Below are positions 34,653-46,125 of a stretch of 64,000 bases of DNA, piece after piece (within the stretch, counting starts at the first letter, position 1; every line of letters begins with the position of its first letter). The notes beneath the pieces were generated by a model. The model was given only the letters and a program-made list of their open reading frames with translations, was not told the DNA's origin and made no database searches. The position numbers and the translations under genes are program-made. Source of the DNA: Neurospora intermedia (lineage: Eukaryota > Ascomycota > Sordariomycetes > Sordariales > Sordariaceae); contig BTPP01000006.1 of NCBI GenBank assembly GCA_037102815.1, forward strand, positions 1,860,001-1,924,000, written 5' to 3'.

Positions 34653-37034
34653 TCAATCGCCATGGTGGTTGACAGGTGCCGATGTCTTGCCCCTGAACCC
34701 TTTTACCAGACCAGTTTGTAAATCTCTATCCACACCTTCACCCAACGTCAACCCATCGGGGCTGCTCTGCAACCGCTCCAGGCTCCCAAGGACAAGCTCG
34801 TAGTCACCGAAGAAGCGATGCGTCCTCAAATCTTCCGCAGCTGTCACAACACCTTCTCCCGTTCCCGTCAGCCCATGGCCTAGCGTGACTGCCCACACGC
34901 CCCCAACCATGATGGCATGGGCGTCCACATCCGGATCAGCTGACAGCAGGACCGAGTAGATATCCCCGGTGTAACTGACGTAGTCGCCGTCCGCAACAAC
35001 CCTTGGGAACGCCCAGTCCTTTGCATCAAGCGAAACAGGATGCCACGGCGTAACCAGCAGTCGTCTTGCCTCATCATCCCTAGCCATAACCAAGCACATT
35101 CTCTCCTCGCAAACAGGCGTCTTCAGAACGGCTCTTACCTTCCTGAATCCCTTTGGCGTCTGCACCATCATTCCCCTCCGCAGCTTGCTAATCTCAATCT
35201 CCTCTTCCACCAACTGATTGCTATCCACATTCCCATCTTTAGCAACGGCAACACCAACCCTCACCTTCGTCTCCCCAGCAAAGCAAGGATTTTCACTGCT
35301 ATTATACGCCCGCATACTAATCTCGCCCTGGAACCCCGTGGTCCTACTCGGCTTCGGCGCCGGCAGCGAATCAAACGCCGCATCCAGCCGATCTCGACAT
35401 CTAACGAACAGCGGGCTCTCCGCGCCGTACATCAACGGGCCAGGGTCCTTGAAGCTGTTGCACACCTGTCTGGCGTGCGCGCCCGCGAGAGATGGTAGGT
35501 AGTGGATGCCCCATCTGTTGTAAAAGTCCTCCTTGGTCAGGGCCAAAGCGACTTGGCCGTCTTGGTTGGCGTCGTTGATGGCGGACGTGCTACCGATGAG
35601 ATCTTGGACTAGCGAGCGGCAGTGCAGGTCGGAGGCGAAGGCGGGTTGGGCGGCTGGCAGAGTGGAAAGGAGGGATTTCAGGGAGTTGGCAGGGATGCGG
35701 ACGAAGGAGCGCGGTTGGTGTTCGCGATTGGGGCGAAGGGGGTAAAGGGAGGAAAGGAAGGAGATAAGGGCGGAGCGGGAGATGTGGTAGGCGGTTTGCG
35801 CGGGGGTTAGCTGCTTGACTTGGGGATTTGGTCGGAAAATGTCATTACACTCTGAAACAAGGGTGTTGGTGATGTTGGTGAAGTGTTGGTAGTCGAGCGT
35901 GGCGAGCACGGAGGGAGGGGACTCAAAGTCGAAACCGTCGGCAATGGCTTCCTGGGCCTTGCTGTCGTAGCGGAGGAAGATGTCGCGGGACTGGCCGTAT
36001 TGAAGGGTGCTGAGGTTGAGGGTGAGTTGCATCGATGAGCCTTGGTCAATGTCCCCCTTTTCGAGCTGGACAGACTCTACTTTGTCCACCGATTCTCCCG
36101 TTGTCTCCTCAAGACCCAAATACTTGGGGTAGGTAAGGCGTAAAACCACATTATTCGCGAACGTTGACTGGAGGTTTGCAACCGAGTGAACGAATACAGT
36201 TCCCTGGTCTCGCAATCAGCAACTCACTCTCCAGAACAGGTCACCAACAAAAGAAAGGGGAAAACCTACAATCATCCCCGCATCCGGAATAAACGAGTAA
36301 CCACCCCCTCCAATCTCCGCCACGCTCTTCAACAACCCACTTCTCAAACTATACCCAAACCCAAACGTGTGAATCGCCGCCGGCAACGTTTCCATCGCCC
36401 TCAGCTTCGCCACGTACCCCTGCGCCGGACACATGTGATTTGGCATACCATCCGTCAGGACCATCAGCGCCGGCATCCTACCACTTTGTCCGTCAAAAAG
36501 TTTCAAACCCTCCACGATCCCTCCCCACAGATTCGTCGCACTAGAAGGTTGCATCCCGCCCAGATTTCTTTCTGTTTTCTTCTTGTTGAGCGTTGTCATG
36601 GGCATCAAGGGTTGCAGGACTTTGGCTTCGGTGGAAAAAGTGACGATGCCTAGACGGTCCGAGGAGTTGAGCGTGGAGGCGATGGTGCGGGCTGCGTGCT
36701 TGACGAGGTCTAGAACTGAGAGGCCGTTGTGCTCGGGCTGTTCGTTTGTGTAGTCGGCAGAAGTGGTGGTGGGCACCGGGGCGTCGGCGGACATGCTGCC
36801 TGAGACATCGATGGCGAGGACAATGTCGCAGGGGACATGGTGGAAGTTTGGGTCTGGAAGGTTGGAGGGAGACCGAGGGGGAATCACGCGGAGGAGGAGC
36901 CCGGAGGTGTGAGAAGGGAGGGAGTGAATTTCGAGCTTAGGGGCGGCGGGTTGAATTTCTGAGCTGGAGCTTGGCGAGGTTGAGTGTGAGGGTGATGGTG
37001 CGGATACTATGGGGATGGTGATCGGGGCGGTCAT
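34653..37034 (-). CDS. vWA-Vint (Hint/intein-like) domain protein
   Basis: Two exons, 37034-36270 and 36203-34653, give 771 aa; the 66-nt intron is phase 0 (GTAGGT donor, ACCAG acceptor). The ATG at 37034 is chosen because the open frame upstream has only a GTG. Order of domains: Pro/Ser-rich N-terminus (1-40); vWA domain (about 68-255) with a complete MIDAS signature, DVSGS near residue 75, a Thr in SSATNLWGG, and VLTDGMPN; a Vwaint-type beta/helical part (about 255-510); then a Vint (Hint-fold) domain from the Cys of NPCFAGETKV (about 575) to about 720. The Hint positions kept are the first Cys, T-x-x-H (LLVTPWHPVS) and a terminal His-Gly (VTLGHGL). Known: vWA-Vint proteins occur in fungi, slime moulds and other eukaryotes, with functions mostly undefined. 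Whether it self-cleaves is unknown. Confidence 0.9.
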
Positions 37035-40000
37035 GTTGGATGGATTGGATGGGTTAGGTTTGTTTGAGAAGTTTGATAGGCGACAAGGTGTTTCGGAAGA
37101 TATCCGAAAGGCTGCAGGTCGTTGGGGGCCAAGCTGACGGCAGAACGCCGATGTGACTGGACAGTTATGTATCTGTGTGCAACTGATAAGAACCACACTG
37201 CCGGTATTGAAGATGTTCAGGTTGGTACCTACCTACGATTTCTACCTCGAGATAAATGTGACGATGTGACGGTGTTGCCGTTGCCGAATGTTATTTCAAG
37301 GCAGAAGATCCCAGTCGATAAGTGCATGCACCGAAATATAAGGAAGTTGCTCTGCTGTTTCTTTAACCGCTGACGAAAGGTCCGTTGGTCCTGCGGTTAT
37401 GAATCACCATCAGATGTCCAGCAGATGCAGCTCAGACCAACAAACATGTGACGCTTTCTTTGATACAAGACAGCGCTTATAAATTCACAACCGCGATCTG
37501 CTCAAACGTAAAGAGGCAGCCAACTCATCTAGCAAACTAGTTCATCCCTTGACACGTTTGCCTTTTGTGAGAAATTAGTGTACTACGGATCGAACTAGAA
37601 TGTATGGAGAACGATACGGCTCATGGCCGAGGTCCGAGAGGGTCTTCCGTTATTCGTCCGTTTACTCACCCGGAGAAAAGACCGAGAATGACCCATAGGA
37701 CCGGGACCAGTGAGGGCCGCAATCCGGAGAAGAGGCGGCTTTGAAAATCGCCCAGCGCTTGGCAACCCAGCGTATATTCCAATCAACGCTGGTTTTTATG
37801 GGGTTTGGTGAACAAAACAATTGCAAAATAAGAAATTGACCAATGACCGAATCAGTGACAGTGAATACCGATTTGCATGTTGCTGCTGTGTTGCCTCGAG
37901 TGTGTCGCAGCACAAAAGCCAATCGGCTTTCTTTGTTCGGTTGTTGCGATGAGAGTGAGACTGGCTGAGTCCAACGCCGATGACCGGGACCCCTTGGCGT
38001 CGGCAACCCGGCAAAGGCCTGACAAACACGCTGGAAAGATAGAGGCACACATCGGTCCCTCTTCCATGTCGTTGGCAGGCAGCAGGAGGTGAGGCTGAAT
38101 GGTGACGCCCTGAAGCGACATGTTAAGCTTTGGACTGGAGCAATCCACAGCGGAAAGAGAAAGGGAGTCTGTGTCACTAAGGAAGGAAATGGGATGGAGT
38201 AAAGGGTCGTGCACCCCGCCATGTGGGGCAACTGTAAGACTTCTCCACTTTTGATGTTCCCCGCGAGCCCCGCAAGCATCCAATCCATGTGGCAGGTGGT
38301 CCCGTTTTCCCCACGGCTTTGTGCTTTTGCGCGACGCCGTAGACGGGCCATTTTTTCCCCATCATGACGAAACTTTGTGTTTGAAACCGATTCCAACATT
38401 TTTCGTTCCTTTGTTCTTCGCTCACGAAACCTGACTGGATGTATCGTGAACCAAACCAAAGGTACTTATGCTTCCCATGGACTAGCCTAGATGCCCACTG
38501 AACCATGTCTACACTAGACATGCATTCGCCTTGTGGACATTTTTCGGTCTTTTGGCGCATCTAAGCCTCAAAAGTCAGGGTTGGCTTGGCCAAGGTCATT
38601 GGCGCTTGACGATGTAAGCCAAAAACGATGCATCTTGGCAAACCACCACTGCCCTGATTCAGTGGATTCCCGCCAACTCGGCGTTCGACGACTTCCGTTC
38701 GCTGCCAACAAGACAAATGTATACGAACAGTCGTAGCAGTTGTTGACAGGATTTATAGAGTACAGCAGCAGCACTAGTACACGGGATAATCCTGATCGTC
38801 ATACACGTGGTCAACAGAACGACAACACGTAGAGGTTGTATACGGATCTGTTTGGTAAGTAGTTGGGCATGTGCTCCGTTTCGCTCCACAGACATCACAC
38901 ACTACGCAGATGCTGGATGTTGCCTCTCCGAAAGTTTTCATCTTCGGAGTCGTGGTCCTAACTGTCTTTGCCTCTTCATTCCCGGGGAATCCACTTTATG
39001 CGCGATGACGACGGCGCAATTTTCTTTATTTTCTACCAATGCATGCGTGTGGTACACCATCATTACCACCAACAAGCACCATCAGCCTATGTCCAAAACT
39101 TATCGATGGGATGGTGGGTTGATATGGCAGTTGGATGGGCAGTTGAGGACAAAGAAGCGTCCGAAAATCGACTGACGGACAACCCCGGTTCCACGCCCTC
39201 TTTGAGACGTTGTGTTCTGCAAAACACCCGTCCTACCGTCCTTCAGCCACCGGCGCCTCGCGATGAATACCCTGGAGTGAAATCTGGGACGGGACTGTCA
39301 GAGGACCCTCACACCCTTTCCCCCACGCCTCTTTCTGAAATAAGCGTTTACCAAATCTGCATAGCTCATCGCATGCTCTCATTGGACATCTTGCAGACAA
39401 GCGGGAGTCCTCCATCTTCTTTGGTCGTCCCAATCCTGCCCAGTATATAATGTACACAGTAGACCCAGCTCCCCCAGCCGTTCCGAGCGTCAAAACACCC
39501 CAGTCCGGCTTTAAGAATTGCGGGGAAGGCTCCGATCACTGCACCCCCAACCAAACACTAACGCACCAAGGGCAGTGATGCAGCACACTTGTGGCCCACT
39601 TGCAGATGGTGGTTGCATATTGTAACTTTGGCGTTTGCTTGGCTTCCGTCCTCGACATGAGCTCCCCCCCTCCCCCAAAGGCCAAGAAGCTCCAATTGTC
39701 TCGAAAATATGGGGGGGATCTTCCCGGTTTCGCACCACATCCCACTCCCCATCTGCCCACACATCTGCCCAGCTCGCTGCGGGAAGCCGTGACGAGCGGC
39801 AGTGTACACTAACTGTGCAAGTCCATCTGTGGCCAGGCCAAGCATGCGATTTGTTTCCTATTTCTCCCGTATTCAAGGGCTTTTTCCCGATCCGGAGGCT
39901 TCACACCCACCGTCATGATAGGCGGCAGGGGGGGGGAGGGACTCTGGAGGATCTCCAATAAGGTTTTTGCTGGTCAAGGTGGTAAGCTACGTAAGCTTGG

Positions 40001-40383
40001 CAAGGCATGAAGCTCCGAGATGCGGCGTCCGAGAGACTGATAGGGAATCCCATCTTTTCTTTGATTCGTCATTTTCTTTTTTTGTTACAGTTTACTTTCA
40101 GTCAACGTTTGCCACTGATATCGGACGAAGGCCCAGCCTTCCACGTCTATATATCCCTCTCCCACCACCTCCATTGTGTAGAATGTCTTTGTTCTCGAGC
40201 ATCCTTTTCTCTCCATCATCAGAACAATCTGAAATTTGTAATCCAGCTGCCTGGTACTACCAACCCACAACAACACTTTAACCACAATTCAAAGGTACTG
40301 CCCTTCTCACTCACTCAGTAAGTCAACTCATAGAGTACATGACCCCAATTAGGAACAACCGCTTACATATGCTGTCTGTAGAA
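37035..40383. other. Long divergent intergenic region
   Basis: 3.3 kb with the vWA-Vint promoter at the left and the microprotein promoter at the right (TATATAT at 40148-40154, T-rich tract near 40070). Many short frames, none convincing. No RNA gene recognised. Confidence 0.55.
40148..40154 (+). promoter_or_regulatory. TATA box of the microprotein gene
   Basis: TATATAT followed by a CT-rich patch (CCCTCTCCCACC), a common Neurospora start-site context. It lies about 235 nt upstream of the ATG at 40384. A GTAAGT donor at 40318 could start a 5'UTR intron ending at the CTGTAG acceptor at 40381. Confidence 0.45.
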
Positions 40384-40512
40384 ATGGAAGTCAAGACACC
40401 CGTCGTCCTCGTCCCTTCCATGGCCCCTCGCTGCTGCCAGTGCAAGACCATGCTCGTCATCAGCAACTCCTGCTGCCACTGCGCCCACCACCAGTGCTCC
40501 TCCTGCGTCTAA
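40384..40512 (+). CDS. 42-aa Cys/His-rich microprotein (putative zinc ribbon)
   Basis: The ORF of 43 codons starts at 40384 and encodes 42 aa. After a short N-terminus (MEVKTPVVLVPSMAPR) come eight Cys at 17, 18, 20, 30, 31, 33, 38 and 41 and His at 32, 35 and 36, reading CCQC-x9-CCHCAHHQCSSC. This resembles the C-x2-C...C-x-C-x-H-x2-C-x2-C zinc-ribbon cores of many fungal proteins, here with almost nothing else. A likely 5'UTR intron (40318-40381, GTAAGT to CTGTAG) ends two bases before the ATG, and a TATA box lies upstream, which supports a real transcription unit. The function is unknown. Alternatives are a metallothionein-like chelator or the end of an unannotated longer gene; the in-frame upstream sequence beyond the acceptor does not extend it. 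Confidence 0.6.
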   Translation: MEVKTPVVLVPSMAPRCCQCKTMLVISNSCCHCAHHQCSSCV

Positions 40513-42325
40513 GCTCCATCGCATCCACTCCTTTCGAGCACCCCTTCACTGGGCCGATCCAAGAGAGAAACATGATCGATACATCCCATCGGCAGGAACC
40601 TACATCATACATCACTGTCCCTACTTGCGATTACTCAGCTACTCGCTACAACCTCCACTCAGCCATTATGTCCTAACGGCATCCATTGCGTCCTTTTCTT
40701 ATAAGGGGATTGTACGACTATATTTGACGACACAACTTGAATTTGATACCCGTCGGAACGAACTTTACTTCAACTACTTGAGAGAGACTTTATTGGTATT
40801 TTTTGGCTTCACGCAACTTGTATTGCTTTGGGGGATACCAGACGGCGGTCGGAGGTGTGCGGTCGGTTGGTTTCAGCCCGTTTGTTTCTTATCAGCAAGT
40901 CAATTACGACGACATTTGGGAGGTTTTGGGCAGCATTGCGACGCATTGTTGGAATATGTGTATTTTATCCTGTATGTAATCATGTGGGAAACGTAACATT
41001 ACCTTACTTGACATTTGAATATTTGCCTAGTGCTTAGTGTCATGGTTTGTGTTCTAACAGCGGGAAGGTGCGATGTACTGTTGATTGTGAGGGCACGAAA
41101 GCTCTTGTGAGAAGCACACGACACTCGTCAAGATTTCTCTTCCCAATCAACCGATTGTCACTTGTCTGCCAAAAGAAATTATCCACGCAGTCGTTTTCCA
41201 CAAGATGTGCAGTGTCATCAATCTATCAAGGACTTGTCGCCGTAAGCTCGATGTCGACGGAGGGATGTTGACGGACACCTGGTGAGACGGCCGGTACATT
41301 TCATCCGAGATTCAACTACCTCTGTTCGTCGCTGACTGTGCCATTCTATCTTAGCTTCTTTGCAACGCAAGCGCTCCATCTTTCATCCGGTTTTCCTCCT
41401 GCAAGTCTGCCACCAGCCCGAGATGGCTCTTTCGCGATGGTCATAACTCCACGATCCCTACGGCGCGGCTTGAGGCTGTCATCGACACGATAGTACGGCG
41501 GGAATATTTGTGTGTGTGTGTGTGTGTGTGTCTCGACCCTTGCGAATCCCGTCATGGAGCTGACCCTACAAGTGACCCCCATATAGACAGCAGAACGATG
41601 GTATCTCATTCTGATGGATCACCCAGACATAAAGGAAACGGTTGACTTGCACATCGCCGCTTCGCTTTTGTCTGGTCTGGTACGGTGTATATCAGACGCC
41701 ATCAAACATCGCATTTCCTTCCATTCCATCTTCTATCTCACCTCAAGTCCTTCCGCCTGACCCCGACCGACGTCAAGCTTGGCACCCTGGACATCCCAGC
41801 CACCAACTTGTATCTACCGAGCTCCTCCTCTATGCACTTGCGGGCTATATTTTGATCTCTTTTGTTTTCCTTTCTCGATTTTTCTATTTCTCCTCCATCC
41901 TCTCACGGCATGTATCTTCACTTTTGCTCTTCCTCTTCCCTGTTCTCTTTCTCTTTCTTCCGCCCTCTCACGATCTATATATTGACGCCTTCTCTTCCTG
42001 ATTTCTATTCCAGATCTTCCTTCTACATCTCCACCTGCACAGCCCAACATCCCAGCTTTCGTCAACACCACGATATATAAACTTTGACATCTCCGACGTC
42101 CCTTCGTTGTCGCCCTTCATTCCCTTCTCAAACACAGTATTGGCCGGGCAGATATCTCTCATCTTTCAGTCATATTAATTCTCTCAACTTGGACTGCCCA
42201 AGCTCACCATTTGGTGAGTCTAGCAATATTACACCGATTCTTTCACTCCCTCATCATTTGAAACAACCTCACTTATCAGTCAATTCCAACAAAGAAAACG
42301 AGCATTCAAGGTGGGCAGCCTCAAA
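40513..42325. other. Intergenic and 5' leader of the SLIP-GC-like gene
   Basis: 1.8 kb. It contains a (TG)n microsatellite at 41509-41529, a long CT-rich promoter tract (about 41690-42010) and a probable 5'UTR intron at 42214-42279 (GTGAGT donor, ATCAG acceptor) just upstream of the start at 42326. No supported ORF. Confidence 0.55.
41509..41529. repeat. (TG)10 microsatellite
   Basis: Pure TG dinucleotide run of about 10 units upstream of the SLIP-GC-like gene. Confidence 0.9.
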
Positions 42326-45300
42326 ATGTCATTGGCCGATACGGTTGATCCGATTCGGAGCATCGACGCCCTTGATGTCCTCCCGCTGCCACTTCGCATG
42401 CGGATGCTGGAGGACTGCCTTGACGCTGGCCTCAAGTACTCCTCCGAGATTGCCAAGCTTATTGAACAGGCAGTTCCAGGGACGGATGAGCTTGATGAAG
42501 ACGGCACTGATACGGAGGCACTCGGGAGAGCGAATCTCAAGCAGTGGCTCAAGGACGCAGGTGAGTGCCTGTAGTACCTAAACGTTGATTATATGTGGGC
42601 AATGCTGACCAATCCAAGACGAAATCAACGACGGACACAAGCAATTCGAGATCCTCGTTGGCGTACAGGGAAAGACTGGAGCGGGAAAGACATCTTTGCT
42701 AAATGCACTCCTCGGATACAAGGACCTCCTACCGCCCAACGACGCTCTCGTTGCCACAGCTGCAATTTGTCAGGTCGCCTATAACTATTCCGACGATCCG
42801 AAAAAGGCCTTTCGTGCGGAAATTACATTTCGCAAGCTCTTGGATGTCAAGCATGAGTTGAACCAATTTTTCCAAGACATCAAGTTGCGGGACCAGCTGT
42901 TGAATGGCAGGGGAGAATATGAAGAAGATGACAATGACAGAGACGGCTCTGATGGCAGTGACATGGGGGAGATTACCGAAAGAATCAATGCCACTGCCGA
43001 AAAGATCGGGCCTGTTTGGGGTTACACTCGGATCGAACTGGAGAGCAAGTCCACGCAGGATCTTCTGGCCAAGACTGATCCAGCAGTGAAGCTGCTCAGC
43101 ACAACAAAAACAATCAATGCTGCGGATCTTGAGACTTTTGCACCAGCGGTGAAGCCGTACCTAGATGCGACGACGACGGAGATTACGGGGAGAGCGGGCG
43201 CTGAGACCCGTGAAATGGCCGTCTGGCCTTTGATTGACCACGTCAAAGTTTATGTCAAGTCGGAAGTCCTCCGTGGAGGAATCGTCTTAGTCGATTTGCC
43301 AGGCCTTGGTGAAATTGTGGAGACCCGAGCGGCCGTCGCCAGGAAGTTTTACAACAAATTGACAGTGTCCATTGTCGTCACGCCTTCTGTCCGAGCAGCC
43401 GGTGAAAAGACAGCGGTTAACCTGATGACAGAGAACCAGGAAATAAACATGCGAATGAGTGGAAAGCTCGACGACCGTGGTTACTGCATCGTGCTTTCCA
43501 AGGCCGACGATGGTGTTGACTGGGAGACTACAGCACGAAACGAGAAAAGGCAGAAGGATATTAAAATGGTCAGAGACCTGAGAAAGAAGTTCAATGCTGA
43601 AGACACCGCCCTGAAACAGCTTCGGCCTCAGATCAACAAAGTTCTCGCTTCTGTGAAACCGAACACGAAGGTCAGCGTAGAGGAAAAAAGGAATAGGCTC
43701 GAGGAGTTGAGAAAGCTGTACGACAAAAGAAAATGTCATCTGAAGCGCCAGAGAGACCTCAAATGCGAAGAAAAGAGGGCACACTGGGGACAGGTTTTCA
43801 CGGCAGTCCAATCTCGAAGCGCCCTCTTAGCAATCGAGATCAACCGTTATCTCAAAGATCGACATGCTATTTTCATGAAGAGCTGTCCTGGTGCGCAAGC
43901 ACCCTTCTGTCCGCCGAAGATATTTCCCGTCAGCGTCAGGGCGTACTGGCCGTTGCAGAGGAAAATCGAGGATGACCTTGATGCAATCTCCGAAGACCCC
44001 ATGGTGGGGTTTCCTGAGGAAGCCTACACAGGCATTCCAGCTCTCAAAGGCTGGTTGTACGAGGCCACGATTCCACAGAGGGAGCGCCATATGAAGGCGC
44101 TCCTCCACAGACTCATTGGCCTCTACTATAACCTACAGACATGGTCTGATAAGGAATGCGAGAGAATCAAACTGCAAATGACGCCGGATGAGTTGCGGGA
44201 AGAGTATCTAGACGGGGAGTACAGGCTGCTGGAGAAGGTGAGTTGACGAATTACAGTGTCCTTTCAAGCTGTACCTACAATCCCCATCATGACTGAACGT
44301 ACTGACACAGACTCGTTCTGTACGACACATAGAAACTCGGAGCTTACAAGAAGAAACTCTCCAAACAAGTTTCTGACTGCAACCCCCTCAAAGACACCAA
44401 CGAAGCAATGGACACTTGCATCAAGCAATGTGTCAACCAAGTGAAAAATTGGATTTACAAAGACCCTGAAGGCGAGAACCCGCATAAGAAACTCCACTAC
44501 GGTACATTCCTTGCCATCATCAAAGCTGGTGGCGGCGTCTTTTTCAGCCGCGCCGGGGGCCAGAAAAAGATGTACGACTGGATGGAAGGGCTCGCCCACC
44601 TTTTCAAGAATCAGATTTGCTCTCAATGGGTACAATCTCTTCATGAACAACTTCCTCTTCTCGAAGGTTCCGCGCTTGTCGAAATTGACGTCAGATGGGA
44701 CCACCGCATTAATACCATTCTCACCGTTCTTAAGAAGCAATTCCCTAGGCAGAAGGATTACCTAGCGTCCAAGACCCCCAGCTTGAAAATCATCAAGGAG
44801 CAAGTTAAAGATCAAGTTGCTCAAGCACTCCACGACGTCGCTATCAATTCTGATGATGTGCACAAGGAGCTAGCGGTTGATATCAAGGCCAAATGGAAGA
44901 CGACGTTCAAGAGAGCCTCGGACCCGAAGCTCAAAGGAAAAGGAACCATGGAAAAGCGGCATAAGATATTGAGAGCGTTCTCTACTCATAAAGACAACAA
45001 AACGTACAAGGATGCGGTGGCCAAGTTGAAGAAGGAAGTGGCCGAGGAGGTTAACAAATTTCCGAAGCGACTGGAAACGATTTGGATGATAGGATTGGCG
45101 AAGTTAAAGGCCGAGGTCAGTCTTGTCATGGACAATATCGTCGAGTACGAGAAGGAGCAGGTTGACGATAGCATGGAAGGCTTGGAGGGCGACGGCAGCG
45201 GAATCGACGAAGCCGGCGTCTCGGAGGAGTTGAGGAAACAGAAGATTGGCTTGCAAGAGAAAATCAGGCCGATGCTCAATCGATGGTATTTTGCCTGGGA

Positions 45301-45541
45301 CATGAGCCCGGGTGATGTTCTCATGCACGATGCGGAGGAACTGAATCAAGATGAGGGTGCAAAGACGGGTTATGTGAAGGAGAGCGAGATCCCAACAATT
45401 TTCAGCTTGGGAGCTTTGGCGAGTGACGGAGACGATACAATGGCGGAGGATTCGAATGATGCGATTATTGAATTTCATCTTAGTACTGGTCTGGTGGAGG
45501 ATAGCACGAAGATCAAGGAGGAAATTATTGACTCGGATTGA
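42326..45541 (+). CDS. SLIP-GC-like large GTPase of the dynamin superfamily
   Basis: Three exons, 42326-42560, 42619-44237 and 44333-45541, give 1020 aa. GTPase motifs are complete: P-loop GKTGAGKTS at about 96-104, G3 DLPGLGE at about 303, and G4 SKADD at about 372. Between G1 and G3 is an acidic insert (about 175-190, EDDNDRDGSDG) that separates the switch regions. The G domain is followed by long helical and coiled-coil segments (about 400-450 and 730-930, for example KLKKEVAEEVNKFPKRLE) and an acidic tail. Known: vertebrate SLIP-GC (NUGGC) is a nuclear dynamin-like GTPase; fungal relatives are expanded, often variable, and without assigned function. Length and helical stalk suggest self-assembly. 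Assignment to the family is confident, role not. A convergent thiolase gene follows. Confidence 0.85.
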
Positions 45542-46125
45542 TGAGAAAACTTGAGTTCGCACATGAGAGGACGGCTGGCTGGTATACTGGGGCTGGAGAC
45601 CATATCTGAACCCTAGGTGTGATTGTGGTTGAAGGCATCTGGGTGCATTCTTTCGAACAGTACATGGTGATCGTTGAAGTTGAGCTTTAGCAGTCAAAGT
45701 CTAAAGGGTAACAAATGAGGCTGGTTGAATCTCTAACCTATGCGATCTAGGCAATGAGTTTGCTTAGGAAATGCAAAGAAAACTACACCGGGAGTGGTAG
45801 AGTAGCGACTTAATGGATGGTAACGATGGGAAAGGAACGCTACTCTGGGCTATGGTGCTCTAGTTTTAATCACGAAGTTCCAGAACAGACGTAAAAGCGC
45901 AACCAGATAGATCAAATCATTTGAATTCTACATCCGAAAAGCGACTCACATCAATGCCGCTGTTGTATGACGCTTTGGTAGAGGCAATCGAGCCTTCGCA
46001 GTACGACGTCACTGATCGAACTCGGCTTATAAAATGGGAGTTGATTGCGTTTCATACTTCGTTTATCATCCATTACATGCTATCGCGTCCCGGTATATGC
46101 ACAAAAGCTTTTCACAACCCTAAAC
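45542..46125. other. Convergent intergenic
   Basis: 584 bp of 3' flanks of the GTPase (+) and thiolase (-). No other feature. Confidence 0.7.
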
